64,000 nucleotides of DNA from Spirosoma taeanense (GCF_013127955.1 NZ_CP053435.1:558001-622000), one strand, 5' to 3'. Counted from the first letter of the stretch, positions 33,996-43,146 are shown. The notes: generated by a model not told the origin, from the sequence alone. Numbers and translations: made by a program.

Positions 33996-34895
33996 GTGAT
34001 TATTGAAAAACTCGACACCTTCGGTGGCCACCGCGATAGTGTGTATGCGCTTGAACGCGGCCCACAGCCCGAACAGTTCTTTTCGACGGGGGGCGACGGT
34101 ATGGTTGTGCGCTGGCAACTGGACCGGCCCGACCTGGGTGAACTGGTCGCCCGGGTACCTGCATCGGTGTATGCCTTAGCGCTGCATCCAACCAGCGGCC
34201 TGCTCTGGGTGGGACAGAATTACGAAGGGCTCCACCTGATCGACCCCGCTCAGAAGCAGGAGGTGGCCTCGCTCAAACTCACGTCGGCAGCCATTTTTGA
34301 TATCAAATTTTACCGGAACGACGCGTTTGCCGCCCTGGCCGACGGCGTGGTGGCAGTCATTGACACCGAGCTACTTGTTGTTCGGAAGCATCTGAAAGCG
34401 TCGGATCAGTCAGCGCGGTGTATAGCCGTCAATCCGGTCGAACGGGAGTTAGCAGTCGGCTATAGTGATAACAGCGTACGAATTTTTGACCTTGTCTCCT
34501 ACGATCTGAAACGCGTTATTCCGGCGCACACGAATTCGGTCTTTACGGTGGTCTACTCGCCAGATTTCCGGTTCCTGCTCACGGCCGGGCGTGATGCTCA
34601 CCTGAAAGTCTGGGACGCCGAGAACCAGTATGTTCTGAGTCAGGACGTAGTGGCGCACATGTTCGCCATCAACCATCTGGTCTATAATCCAGAGGGGAAT
34701 CTACTGGCCACGGCGAGCATGGACAAATCCATCAAGATCTGGGATGCCGAAACATTTCGATTGCTGAAAGTTGTCGACCGCGCCCGACACGCCGGACACG
34801 GTACGTCGATTAATAGACTACTATGGACGGCTTACGATAACCAGTTGCTGTCGGCTAGTGACGATCGAACAATATCGGTCTGGAAACTGAGCTGA
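33996..34895 (+). CDS. WD40 repeat protein
   Basis: 299 residues from a GTG at 33996 (VIIEKLDTFGGHRDSVYAL); the frame is open to 33951, but the upstream part lacks repeat similarity and contains a promoter-like element. About six WD40 blades are visible, with endings such as GGDGMVVRWQL, YSDNSVRIFDL, GRDAHLKVWDAE, SMDKSIKIWDAE and SDDRTISVWKL. Probably a single soluble propeller acting as a protein-interaction scaffold. No partner is evident. A GACCTTTG element 4 bases before the GTG suggests a very short leader. Confidence 0.88.
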   Translation: MIIEKLDTFGGHRDSVYALERGPQPEQFFSTGGDGMVVRWQLDRPDLGELVARVPASVYALALHPTSGLLWVGQNYEGLHLIDPAQKQEVASLKLTSAAIFDIKFYRNDAFAALADGVVAVIDTELLVVRKHLKASDQSARCIAVNPVERELAVGYSDNSVRIFDLVSYDLKRVIPAHTNSVFTVVYSPDFRFLLTAGRDAHLKVWDAENQYVLSQDVVAHMFAINHLVYNPEGNLLATASMDKSIKIWDAETFRLLKVVDRARHAGHGTSINRLLWTAYDNQLLSASDDRTISVWKLS

Positions 34896-35014
34896 AAACC
34901 CGGATTCAGACCAGAAAAGCGGATTTCTATTGCTCTTTTTTGTTTAATCCGTATAATGGGTGTTACTTCACCTTAAACAGGTACCTCACTAAATACCTAA
35001 ACCGAAGCACACCG

Positions 35015-35947
35015 ATGAAAATTACGGCCATCGAAATCCGGCAGCATACGTTTGAGCGCGCGTTGCGCGGTTACAAACCTGAAGATGTGGATGCCTTTCT
35101 GGTTTCTTTGTCCCAGGAGTGGGAGCGCGTAACCGGAGAATATAAAATGCTGAAAATGCAGCTTGAACTGGCCGAGAAAGAGCTGGGTAAGCTGAAAGAG
35201 GTTGAGATGACGTTGTTCCGAACCCTCAAGACGGCTGAAGATACTAGTAACCAGATCACCGACCAGGCTAACAAAGCAGCTGAACAATACCTGAGCGAAG
35301 CCCGACAGAAATCAGACGATATGCTGGCCGACGCCCGCAAACGTTCGGCGCTGATGGTTCAGGATGCCGAGAATCAGGCTCGCTATCTGAAAGATAACAT
35401 TCTGAACGATTTACGGGCGCTGGAAAACGACTTCAAGGCGCTGGAAGGCTACAAGGAAAATCTGGCAACGCAGATACGCGCCCTGGCCGGTAATGCAGTT
35501 GACAGCGTAGATCGCTTCGAGAAAAAGTTTGTTAAACAGAATCTGAAAGGCAAAATTGATGAGGTTGCCAACCAGATTACCGACGAACTGAACCAGCAGG
35601 ACAATCAGAAACGTGCTGGCGAAGACAACGGCGCGAACGCAGCGGCCACGAATGAACCGTCGAACTCAGCTGCTGATCTGCCTCCGTTGTTTGAACGGGA
35701 AACCGCCGTGCCGGAAGCTATACCCGTCGATGAGCCAATGCTAGCTAAGATTGACGACGCAATTGATCACACAACGAAGTCGGCTAACAGCGCAGAACTA
35801 AGCGGAACGGCCGAAACCAGTCAAACTACAGAGCCGGCAATAGCGGAAGCAAACTCATCTGAACAAACCGACGATGAAGCAAAACCGGTTGAGGTAGCCG
35901 AGGAAACCCAGCCCCGGAAAGGCGGGTCGTTTTTCGATCAGATTTAA
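35015..35947 (+). CDS. DivIVA domain protein
   Basis: 310 residues from ATG at 35015 (MKITAIEIRQHTFERALRGY). The N-terminal lipid-binding DivIVA block (ITAIEIRQHTFERALRGYKP, EDVDAFLVSLSQEW) is followed by a long coiled coil (about 35-190) and a variable acidic Ala/Glu/Thr-rich region, ending KGGSFFDQI. DivIVA/GpsB-like proteins mark curved membranes and organise cell division or growth; they are rarer but regular in Cytophagales. It precedes folB by 62 bases. Confidence 0.9.
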   Translation: MKITAIEIRQHTFERALRGYKPEDVDAFLVSLSQEWERVTGEYKMLKMQLELAEKELGKLKEVEMTLFRTLKTAEDTSNQITDQANKAAEQYLSEARQKSDDMLADARKRSALMVQDAENQARYLKDNILNDLRALENDFKALEGYKENLATQIRALAGNAVDSVDRFEKKFVKQNLKGKIDEVANQITDELNQQDNQKRAGEDNGANAAATNEPSNSAADLPPLFERETAVPEAIPVDEPMLAKIDDAIDHTTKSANSAELSGTAETSQTTEPAIAEANSSEQTDDEAKPVEVAEETQPRKGGSFFDQI

Positions 35948-36009
35948 GTAGCTGAGGCTGGAACCTATTAACGAATTAGCACCCGGAGCCAGTCTGTTCT
36001 ACAATCTAC

Positions 36010-36360
36010 ATGGGAACAATTGCATTAGAAGGTCTCGAATTCTTTTCCTACCATGGTTATTACGACGAGGAGCAGAAGATCGGGAATAAATACTCGGTCG
36101 ATATTATCGTAACGGCCGACTTCTCGGAAGCCGCCCGGCGCGACCGCTTAAGCGCGACGGTTAATTATGAAGAGCTGTATCGGCTGACAGCCAACGTTAT
36201 GCGGCAGCCGGCCCGGTTGCTGGAGCACATTGCGCATCGGATCATCGAGGAAATTCGCGCGGCCTATCCTGATCTGGAATCTGTTGAAGTCAGCGTTTCT
36301 AAATTCAATCCGCCTATCGGGGGCGTTTGCCATCGGGCAAAAATTACGCTGAGGGAGTAA
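36010..36360 (+). CDS. folB: Dihydroneopterin aldolase
   Basis: 116 residues, full length. FolB signatures: IALEGLEFFSYHGYYDEEQK (catalytic Tyr and Glu region), ATVNYEELYRL, LLEHIAHRIIEEI, and SVSKFNPPIGGVC with the catalytic Lys. It forms an octamer that cleaves dihydroneopterin to hydroxymethyl-dihydropterin in folate synthesis. It could be cotranscribed with the DivIVA-domain gene. Confidence 0.95.
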   Translation: MGTIALEGLEFFSYHGYYDEEQKIGNKYSVDIIVTADFSEAARRDRLSATVNYEELYRLTANVMRQPARLLEHIAHRIIEEIRAAYPDLESVEVSVSKFNPPIGGVCHRAKITLRE

Positions 36361-36364
36361 TTAA

Positions 36365-36424
36365 GTAACTAAAAGCGGAGGGCACTGTGACTATTCGTAG
36401 CCAGTGCCCTCCGCTTTTAGTTAC
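36365..36424. terminator. Strong bidirectional hairpin between folB and ytxJ
   Basis: Perfect 23-bp arms (36365-36387 and 36402-36424) with a 14-base loop. The arms carry AAAAGCGG at one end and CCGCTTTT at the other, giving T-rich 3' ends on both strands. It separates convergent genes. Confidence 0.9.
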
Positions 36425-36427
36425 GCT

Positions 36428-36757
36428 TTAAACAGCCTGCTGTAAACCAGCAAAGGAAATTGCCATGTGGGAGGCATCGTAAACGCACTCGCCATTGCGA
36501 ATTAACAAAACCTGGGGAGATTCGTGCTCTACGCCAAATTCGCTCACAATTTTATTTGAAATCGGCCGGTTGGCGTGCAAATCAAGGTAATATGGTTTCA
36601 CGCCCAGTTGGTCGCTCCAGTTGCGTTCCATACGGCTGAGGGCCATTGCGCTGATTGAGCAGGTCGTGCTATGCTTAAAAATCAGCACCGGCTGCTTTGC
36701 CGACTCCTCTTTGATTTCGTCGAGTTGAGCGGCACTCGTTAATTTATTCCAATTCAT
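36428..36757 (-). CDS. ytxJ: Bacillithiol-type redox protein YtxJ
   Basis: 109 residues, thioredoxin fold. The redox motif TTCSIS has a single Cys33 (FKHSTTCSISAMAL), followed by PYYLDLHANRPISNKI and the cis-Pro region HESPQVLLIRNGECVYDASH. YtxJ/BrxC proteins are monothiol bacilliredoxins that remove bacillithiol from proteins. This suggests the host makes bacillithiol, as many Cytophagales do. Single-gene unit; its terminator is shared with folB. Confidence 0.92.
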   Translation of the reverse strand: MNWNKLTSAAQLDEIKEESAKQPVLIFKHSTTCSISAMALSRMERNWSDQLGVKPYYLDLHANRPISNKIVSEFGVEHESPQVLLIRNGECVYDASHMAISFAGLQQAV

Positions 36758-37006
36758 GGCATAGGTATTCTACGGTCATAGAAGCATTTTTATGCCTGAA
36801 AAGTTCGTCATTCTTCCAGACAGGGTTTCTACGCTCCAATCATTTCAGGCGATTGCCGTTTTAAGCACTCGGCGTTCTTACTGTGCTCAGGGCTGCTTGT
36901 TTTAGTTCCCAACTGCACGTAACCAAAAAGGTTACTGTTTTTCTGTTCAGTCTAAGCCACCAGGCCTCTGTACGGGTCAACCCTCGAAGGTTTGGAGCCG
37001 AGTTCG

Positions 37007-37014
37007 TAGCTTTG
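37007..37014 (+). promoter_or_regulatory. Candidate -7 promoter element of waaA
   Basis: TAGCTTTG on the + strand, 25 bases before the TTG start at 37040. No TTG at the usual -33 distance (nearest is 12 bases upstream). The rest of the 282-base gap from 36758 shows no gene. Confidence 0.35.
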
Positions 37015-37039
37015 TGCGTATAACCAACCGTATTCCGGC

Positions 37040-38311
37040 TTGATTTCGGAACTTTATAATACTTCTATTCGGGCTTATCAGGCGCTGCTTCAACTGATCG
37101 CGCCTATAAATCCTAAAGCCCGGTTGTGGGTAGAAGGTCGGCGAAGCTGGGCGGCCGTCTTGTCTAAAAAATTAGCTGAAAGCCATACAAGCGGACCTGT
37201 TGCCTGGTTCCATGCCGCTTCGCTGGGTGAGTTTGAGCAGGGACGTCCGGTCATTGAAGCTTTTCGAACGCAATATCCCGATTACCGAATCCTGCTGACG
37301 TTTTTCTCTCCTTCAGGCTATGAGGTACGTAAAAACTATGCAGGCGCCGATTACGTCGTATACTTACCGGCCGATACGCCTGCCAATGCCCGCCGGTTCG
37401 TTGAACTGGTGAAGCCGCAGCTTGCGTTTTTCATCAAATACGAATTCTGGTACAACTATCTGCGTGAGCTAAAAGCAGCCCAGGTACCCGTAATCTCATT
37501 CTCAGCCATCTTCCGGCCAGACCAGTTGTTCTTCAAACCGTACGGCGGCTTCTACCGGAACCTCTTGGGCTACTTCGATCATATTCTGGTTCAGAATTCG
37601 CAATCAGTTGACTTATTGAAGCGTATTGGCATTACGTCCGTTACGTTGGCGGGCGATACGCGCTTTGACCGGGTAGCGCAGGTGGCAGCCGCCCGCCGGA
37701 AAATTCCCGTGGCGAAGGCCTTCAAGAATAGCCAGCCGCTGCTGGTCGTTGGCAGCGCCTGGCAGGCCGATATGGACATTCTGATTCCGTTTCTGAACCA
37801 GTTTACAAAGCCGCTAAAAGTCATTATTGCCCCGCACGATATTCATGAGGACGAAATCGAACGCTGGCGCTCGCAGTTCACAAAACCTTCCAGACGCTTC
37901 TCGCAAACCAGCGAAACGGATGTTTCGAGTGGGGAAATCCTGTTTATTGACAACGTAGGCATGCTGTCGTCGCTGTATCAATATGGAGAGTTTGCTTATA
38001 TCGGTGGAGCGTTTGGGAAAGGGCTCCATAACATCTTAGAAGCGGCCACGTTCGGAATGCCGTTATTTTTTGGGCCTCGTTACGGTAAATTTCAGGAAGC
38101 CATCGATCTGATGAGCGAAGGCGCGGCTTTTCCGGTTAACAATACCGCTGAGTTGACGGCTGCCTTTGCGCGCCAGTACGCCGATCGGTCGCGGGCGGCT
38201 CAGGTTAGCCACGATTACGTGCAGCGGAACATTGGCGCAACCGCGCAGGTTATGAAGGTTGTAACGAATTTATTGAGCGGAAGAGCAAACCGGAACGCCG
38301 GACCGGAGTGA
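37040..38311 (+). CDS. waaA: 3-deoxy-D-manno-octulosonic acid transferase
   Basis: 423 residues from a TTG start. N-terminal part: INPKARLWVEGRRSW and WFHAASLGEFEQGRPVIEAF with the conserved Glu; ILLTFFSPSGYEVRKNY; the GT-B C-terminal half has VGSAWQADMDI and GGAFGKGLHNILEAATFGMP. It adds Kdo to lipid A. In Bacteroidota it usually transfers one residue. The N-terminal membrane anchor seen in many WaaA proteins is short here. It is followed by rsgA on the same strand. Confidence 0.95.
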   Translation: MISELYNTSIRAYQALLQLIAPINPKARLWVEGRRSWAAVLSKKLAESHTSGPVAWFHAASLGEFEQGRPVIEAFRTQYPDYRILLTFFSPSGYEVRKNYAGADYVVYLPADTPANARRFVELVKPQLAFFIKYEFWYNYLRELKAAQVPVISFSAIFRPDQLFFKPYGGFYRNLLGYFDHILVQNSQSVDLLKRIGITSVTLAGDTRFDRVAQVAAARRKIPVAKAFKNSQPLLVVGSAWQADMDILIPFLNQFTKPLKVIIAPHDIHEDEIERWRSQFTKPSRRFSQTSETDVSSGEILFIDNVGMLSSLYQYGEFAYIGGAFGKGLHNILEAATFGMPLFFGPRYGKFQEAIDLMSEGAAFPVNNTAELTAAFARQYADRSRAAQVSHDYVQRNIGATAQVMKVVTNLLSGRANRNAGPE

Positions 38312-38367
38312 AAGAGCGATCTAGACGTGATTCATTCCTTTCTTTCACTCGTTCACCTTTTCACTCT
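38306..38367. repeat. Dispersed intergenic repeat, copy 2
   Basis: Carries the same GAGTGAAAGAGCGAT (38306-38320) and CACTCGTTCAC (38346-38356) as the locus at 29971-30023. It overlaps the last codons of waaA and fills the gap to rsgA; arms GAGTGAAA and TTTCACTC (38306-38313, 38343-38350) can pair. Confidence 0.7.
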
Positions 38368-38375
38368 GTACGTCA

Positions 38376-39302
38376 TTGCAACAAGGCTTAGTTATCCGCT
38401 CTACCGGTTCGTGGTACGACGTGCGCGACACGGACGGGCATATCTTTCAGGGCCGTCTGAAGGGCAAATTTAAAATAGCCGGGCTAAAGGTGACCAACCC
38501 GATTGCCGTTGGCGACCGGGTAACCTTTGAGGTGGAAGATGAAGCTGAAAATACGGCCGTTATTACCGACATTGCCCCCCGCGAGAATTACATTATCCGA
38601 CAGTCGGTCCATAAAACGGCCCATGGTCATATTCTGGCGGCCAATCTCGACCAGGCCGTGCTGCTGGCTACGCTTACGCTGCCGCGTACTTCGTTGGGTT
38701 TCATTGACCGCTTTCTGGTTTCCGCGGAGTCGTTTCGGATACAAACGACGATTGTCTTTAATAAGGCCGACATTCTGAACGACGAAGGGCTGGCATTTCA
38801 GCAGGAAATCATGGATATGTACGAGCGGATTGGCTACCGGTGTCTGGCAACGTCGGCGACCGAAGGAGAAGGAGTAGAGGCTTTTCGGCAGTTGCTCGAT
38901 CATAAAGTAACGTTGCTGTCCGGCCACTCAGGCGTGGGCAAATCGTCGCTGGTCAACGCCATTGCGCCCGAGCTGAATCTACGAACAAACGAGGTATCGA
39001 CGTTCGCCAATAAAGGCGTTCATACGACTACGTTCGCCGAAATGTTTGAGCTGGCGCCCGACACGTACATTATCGACACGCCGGGCATCAAAGAACTTGG
39101 TCTGATTGATACGTCTAAAGAGGAAATCGGCCACTATTTTCCCGAGATGCGTAATCGCCTGAACCAGTGCCGATTTCACAACTGCCTGCATATCAACGAG
39201 CCCGGTTGCGCCATAAAAGACGCCGTGGCTGAAGGTGAAATAGCCGAAAGCCGATACATGAGCTACCTGAGCATGATGGAAGGCGGAGACAATCGACGCT
39301 GA
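38376..39302 (+). CDS. rsgA: Ribosome small-subunit GTPase RsgA
   Basis: 308 residues from a TTG start at 38376. OB-fold N-terminus (GLVIRSTGSWYDVRD), circularly permuted GTPase: G4 NKAD at 129-132, G5 ATSATEG, G1 GHSGVGKSS at 183-191, G3 DTPG at 234-237; C-terminal zinc site with C265, C270, H272 and C278. It assists late 30S ribosome maturation. It ends back to back with the convergent Uma2 gene with no base between the stop codons. Confidence 0.96.
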   Translation: MQQGLVIRSTGSWYDVRDTDGHIFQGRLKGKFKIAGLKVTNPIAVGDRVTFEVEDEAENTAVITDIAPRENYIIRQSVHKTAHGHILAANLDQAVLLATLTLPRTSLGFIDRFLVSAESFRIQTTIVFNKADILNDEGLAFQQEIMDMYERIGYRCLATSATEGEGVEAFRQLLDHKVTLLSGHSGVGKSSLVNAIAPELNLRTNEVSTFANKGVHTTTFAEMFELAPDTYIIDTPGIKELGLIDTSKEEIGHYFPEMRNRLNQCRFHNCLHINEPGCAIKDAVAEGEIAESRYMSYLSMMEGGDNRR

Positions 39303-39911
39303 TTACAGCACTCCTTCTTCGGTCAGGATGGTCGCTACATTCAATGTTACGTCGTCCATAACCGGAACCGTGGTATCCCAGTTAACCGTAATCCAGTTTT
39401 CGTCCTTTGTCGCTACCAAGACTTTTTTCGATTGAGTCGTAATCCAGATAACCCGCTCTGTACCAAAGTCGAGCATGGTCTGTGTTTTCTGATAAACGTA
39501 ATCCTGCTCCATCGCCGGAAAGGCTTCCAGATCGACCTTTATATCAACCTCGACAACAACCTTTGGCGCAACGTCAAAAAACTTTCCTTTGATGGTTACC
39601 TTGTCCTTCTCATAGAAGGCGATGTCATTGGCCAGATTACCGCCTAATTGGATATGTAAACCAGGTTCATTTGTGACTACCCAATAGGCTTTGCGATCAG
39701 TATGGTTTCCCAGATACAGATACAAAGCAGATACAATAATTGCCTGTAGGTCGCTACAACCCATGATTTCGCCGGGGGTTTTACGTTTAGCCAAAACATC
39801 TTTATAGCCCTTGCGGTACAAGGGTTTCCCGTTGAGTGTCTCATAAATCAGGTAGGATGGAATGGCCTGTTGTGCTGCTTCAGGTTCCATCGTTGTTAAT
39901 TCTGCTGCCAT
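39303..39911 (-). CDS. Uma2-type restriction-endonuclease-fold protein
   Basis: 202 residues from the ATG at 39911 (MAAELTTMEPEAAQQ), which has AAGG upstream; an ATG at 39938 is possible. The Uma2/DUF820 core shows GEIMGCSDLQAIIVSALYLY, GGNLANDIAFYEKDK (catalytic Asp), VAPKVVVEVDIKVDLEA (E-x-x-K type) and DYVYQKTQTMLDFGTERVIW. Uma2 proteins have a PD-(D/E)xK fold, are abundant in cyanobacteria and Cytophagales, and their target is unknown. It follows the cystathionine synthase gene by about 71 bases. Confidence 0.85.
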   Translation of the reverse strand: MAAELTTMEPEAAQQAIPSYLIYETLNGKPLYRKGYKDVLAKRKTPGEIMGCSDLQAIIVSALYLYLGNHTDRKAYWVVTNEPGLHIQLGGNLANDIAFYEKDKVTIKGKFFDVAPKVVVEVDIKVDLEAFPAMEQDYVYQKTQTMLDFGTERVIWITTQSKKVLVATKDENWITVNWDTTVPVMDDVTLNVATILTEEGVL

Positions 39912-39982
39912 AGCCTTACGATTTAAGCCAATATACAAAGGTTTTGGACACTATAACGCGGACATCTCCGGTGTTATGTTGC

Positions 39983-41374
39983 TTAGTTCGTCATTGCAGC
40001 CAGCAAATCGGCCTGCGTAATGATGTGGATCTGCTCTTTCTCATCCCGGACGAGCAATGCTTTGTTTTCCCGGTCAATCAGCGACGAAAGCGCATCAATC
40101 GTGTTGTCTAAGCCGACAAATTTGAACGGCTTGTCCATGACTTCGCTGACGGGGTGATCTTTGACGGCCGGATCTTCGATGAGTCTGTTTAACACCGTCG
40201 AATCGGTCAGGCTGCCGACAATCTGGCCGCTCTCATCCGTAACTGGAATCTGCGAGATACCGTACCGATTCAGCACCTGAATGGCCTGACTGACCGAAAC
40301 GCCCGAGCCGATTGTGGTGAGCTGCGATTGCCGATTCGTCGCCCCGCCATTTTTGCTGTGAACGATATCGCGGGCCGTCTTGAACGCGCGGTCTTCCAGA
40401 AAGCCGTGGTCCTTCATCCAGGCGTCGTTGTAAATCTTGGCGAGATAACGCGTACCGTGGTCGGGCAGCAGAATTACCATGACATCATCGTCGGTGAGGT
40501 TGTCTTTAGCCCACTCCAGGGCTCCGTGTACCGCCGTACCGCACGACCAGCCGACAAACAAGCCTTCTTCGCGCGAGAGCCGCCGGGCCATGATGGCCGC
40601 GTCCTTATCGGTGACTTTAATAAACTGGTCGATGACGTCGAAGTCTACGTTCTGCGGGAGGATATCCTCGCCGATGCCTTCGGTCAGGTAAGGATAGATT
40701 TCGCCGGGGTCGAAAATGCCGGTTTCCTTATATTTCTTGAACACCGAGCCGAAGGTGTCCAGACCCAGTGTGAACAGATCCGGGTTCTTCTCTTTCAGAA
40801 ATTTCGCCGTACCGCTGATAGTACCACCCGTACCGACGCTGGCCGCAAAGTGGGTAATCCTGCCGTCGGTATCCCGCCAGATTTCGGGGCCGGTGGTGTC
40901 GTAGTGCGCAGCCGTATTCGACAGATTGTCGTACTGATTGGGATACAGTGAGTTGGGAATGTCGCGGTTAAGTTTCTTCGCGACTGAGTAATATGAGCGC
41001 GGGTCGTCGGGCGCGACATTCGTTGGGCAGACAACGACTTCAGCGCCTACCGCCCGCAGAATATCAATCTTTTCCTTAGACTGTTTATCGGCCATCGTAA
41101 AGATGCACTTGTAGCCTTTGGCAATGGCTGTTAGGGCCAGACCGAAGCCTGTGTTACCGCTGGTGCCTTCGATAATCGTGCCGCCGGGTTTGAGAATTCC
41201 CTGTTTTTCGGCGTCCTCGATCATGCGAATAGCGATGCGATCTTTCACCGAGTTGCCGGGGTTGAAGTACTCGACTTTCGCCAGAATTGTGCCCCGAATC
41301 CCTTTTGTTACGTGATTCAGCTTGACTAAGGGCGTATTGCCAATGGTATCGACGATGGTGTTGTAGTAGTTCAT
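39983..41374 (-). CDS. Cystathionine beta-synthase with regulatory CBS pair
   Basis: 463 residues. PLP domain (1-320): Lys44 in NPGNSVKDR binds PLP, GTSGNTG (about 70-76) binds the carboxylate, and SVGTGGT the phosphate. Two CBS repeats (about 345-460) follow: VSQAIQVLNRYGISQIPVTD and ALSSLIDRENKALLVRD. It condenses serine and homocysteine to cystathionine, or acts as a cysteine synthase-like enzyme. Its start overlaps the stop of the TOPRIM-like gene by 4 bases (41371-41374), tying it to the upstream run. Confidence 0.93.
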   Translation of the reverse strand: MNYYNTIVDTIGNTPLVKLNHVTKGIRGTILAKVEYFNPGNSVKDRIAIRMIEDAEKQGILKPGGTIIEGTSGNTGFGLALTAIAKGYKCIFTMADKQSKEKIDILRAVGAEVVVCPTNVAPDDPRSYYSVAKKLNRDIPNSLYPNQYDNLSNTAAHYDTTGPEIWRDTDGRITHFAASVGTGGTISGTAKFLKEKNPDLFTLGLDTFGSVFKKYKETGIFDPGEIYPYLTEGIGEDILPQNVDFDVIDQFIKVTDKDAAIMARRLSREEGLFVGWSCGTAVHGALEWAKDNLTDDDVMVILLPDHGTRYLAKIYNDAWMKDHGFLEDRAFKTARDIVHSKNGGATNRQSQLTTIGSGVSVSQAIQVLNRYGISQIPVTDESGQIVGSLTDSTVLNRLIEDPAVKDHPVSEVMDKPFKFVGLDNTIDALSSLIDRENKALLVRDEKEQIHIITQADLLAAMTN

Positions 41375-42000
41375 GACGGTTGAGTTTTGTTGTACTGGTT
41401 CAGGAAGCCGGTCACCTGCTTATGAAAATGAGCGAAGCTGCGAGATTGTTTAGCCAGTTCATCGAAGTCTGCTCTTTCAGCAATGGCCTGAGCTATTCGA
41501 TCCATATTTGGTCCGCTATTGTTCCCTTTATAGAGAAGCCGCTTTAGTTCGTCCTGCGGTTTGCCTTCTACACCATTTACCGCAAATCTGGATGCCACAC
41601 CAGTTTTATACGCTTGGTATGACAGCCAGTGCTCAATGGCTTGAACGGGTACGAAATGCACAATTTGTTGGCCGTATTTTTTATAATTTTCCCCTAGTGC
41701 ATTCAGAATAATTTTGCACTCTGCAGCGTGTTTTGCCTGCTCAGGCTCGTGGTCAGCAACGTCTAAATCAACACCTACTATTATGAGTTGATGGTTTTGT
41801 TGTATAGCCAAAGAGCAGAAATCGGCGGCCTCTTTTAAAACCTTCGATTTGCCAGCGTCTCCACCTTTGAATCCAATACGGCTACGAATCGCCTTAACTC
41901 CGTATTGAGAAGAAATCAGTTTTAGATAAGTTGGTATAAATGCATATTCAGCGTATCCCTCTGCTATAAGCGTGTATTCTAGCCGGTTCTCGTGCTTCAT
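41371..42000 (-). CDS. TOPRIM-like protein (DUF4276 / RloB type), probable effector
   Basis: 209 residues. The opening YTLIAEGYAEYAF (Glu14) and the strand HQLIIVGVDLDVAD (Asp78-x-Asp80) give the metal-binding E...DxD pattern of TOPRIM folds; the later VQAIEHWLSYQAY resembles the IExWLl block of DUF4276/RloB proteins. It overlaps the AAA ATPase gene by 4 bases, so the two are translationally coupled. ATPase plus TOPRIM pairs such as AbiL and PARIS act as anti-phage systems. It is AT-rich relative to its neighbours. Exact family and nuclease activity not proven. Confidence 0.75.
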   Translation of the reverse strand: MKHENRLEYTLIAEGYAEYAFIPTYLKLISSQYGVKAIRSRIGFKGGDAGKSKVLKEAADFCSLAIQQNHQLIIVGVDLDVADHEPEQAKHAAECKIILNALGENYKKYGQQIVHFVPVQAIEHWLSYQAYKTGVASRFAVNGVEGKPQDELKRLLYKGNNSGPNMDRIAQAIAERADFDELAKQSRSFAHFHKQVTGFLNQYNKTQPS

Positions 42001-43112
42001 AGCTCATCTGCTGGTACACCGCCGATTAATCCATACATCCATCTTTCACCTAAGTCAGCTGTGAAATCTATTTTTTTCAAACCAAGCTTCTCGCTTTCGC
42101 GATGCGATGGCTCAATAATATCTTTTCGAAGGTTTCGAACTGTGGTTGCACCAGTTTCTTCATCTTTATCAAATACAAAGACTGATTCAGGTATTGCCGA
42201 AAAGGCGTTAACAACATGCTCATTGTGTGTAGTCATGATGATTTGCACCCCCTTTTCCTCTGCTAACGCGAAAACCAGTTTCATCACCTCCCAGATTCTT
42301 CGTGGGTGGATACCCCGTTCAGGTTCCTCCAGTAGAAGTAACCTTGGAGGATTAGGTTGATTAACAATACATAGTAAGATCAAAAAATACAATACACCCT
42401 CTGACACTTCACTTGCCCAGTAACTTGCTTCATGTTTATCAAAAAACCTTAACCCAAGCATATTCTCACCCTCAACAGGAGGTGTTCTAAACCGGGCTAT
42501 TTCAGGAACACATCTTGACAGGTCGGATTGTATCTTGACAGAATTTTCTTCGTGATTATTGAAAATTGAGAAATAAAAGGGAATTAGGTTCGAACCATCA
42601 GGTGCTAATTCTACATTGCTACCTGATAATTTGGCTGCATGGATCAGTTTAGAGGGGTCTGGCCGGAAGATTTTTGTTCTAACAAAATCGAAAAATTCTC
42701 GTCTATGCCCACCTTCAACTTTACCTTCATTTACTATTCCACTATGGGTTGTAAACCAATCACTAATGGTGCTTTTGACTTCATATGAATTATTTTGTTC
42801 CTCAACTATATAGCTTTGATTGAAGTGATATATATCATATCCATCTTCATTATAATTAGTAGCTATAAAGCCTGAAGAATCAGGTACAAATTCAAACTTG
42901 CTTGTTAAATCAATCCTTTGGTGTTTATAGCTAATCGACTCAAGATCAGCAATACGGTGCAAGTCTAGCCCACGTGCTGTAAAAAACTCCAGCGCCTTCA
43001 GGAAATTTGTTTTGCCTGAGTTGTTCGGGCCGATGAGTAAGTTGACTTTTTGCAGGTCGAGCGTTACGTCTTTCAGGCTCTTGAAGTTCTGGATGGATAC
43101 GCGCTTCAACAT
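41997..43112 (-). CDS. AAA ATPase of OLD/SMC type (AAA_21), defence-like partner
   Basis: 371 residues. N-terminus IQNFKSLKDVTLDLQKVNLL with Walker A GPNNSGKTN at 28-36; C-terminal Walker B LLLLEEPERGIHPRR and H-loop IIMTTHNEHVVNAF, the layout of AAA_15/AAA_21 proteins with a short middle coiled region. No nuclease domain is attached, unlike full OLD proteins; the separate TOPRIM-like gene downstream (4-base overlap) fills that role. The gene is strongly AT-rich (42.1-43.1 kb), unlike the flanking peptidase, a sign of transfer. 34 bases separate it from the M1 peptidase gene. Confidence 0.85.
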   Translation of the reverse strand: MLKRVSIQNFKSLKDVTLDLQKVNLLIGPNNSGKTNFLKALEFFTARGLDLHRIADLESISYKHQRIDLTSKFEFVPDSSGFIATNYNEDGYDIYHFNQSYIVEEQNNSYEVKSTISDWFTTHSGIVNEGKVEGGHRREFFDFVRTKIFRPDPSKLIHAAKLSGSNVELAPDGSNLIPFYFSIFNNHEENSVKIQSDLSRCVPEIARFRTPPVEGENMLGLRFFDKHEASYWASEVSEGVLYFLILLCIVNQPNPPRLLLLEEPERGIHPRRIWEVMKLVFALAEEKGVQIIMTTHNEHVVNAFSAIPESVFVFDKDEETGATTVRNLRKDIIEPSHRESEKLGLKKIDFTADLGERWMYGLIGGVPADEL

Positions 43113-43146
43113 GGTCTTAGGCGATTAGTGAGCGGTAAGTTAGCAA

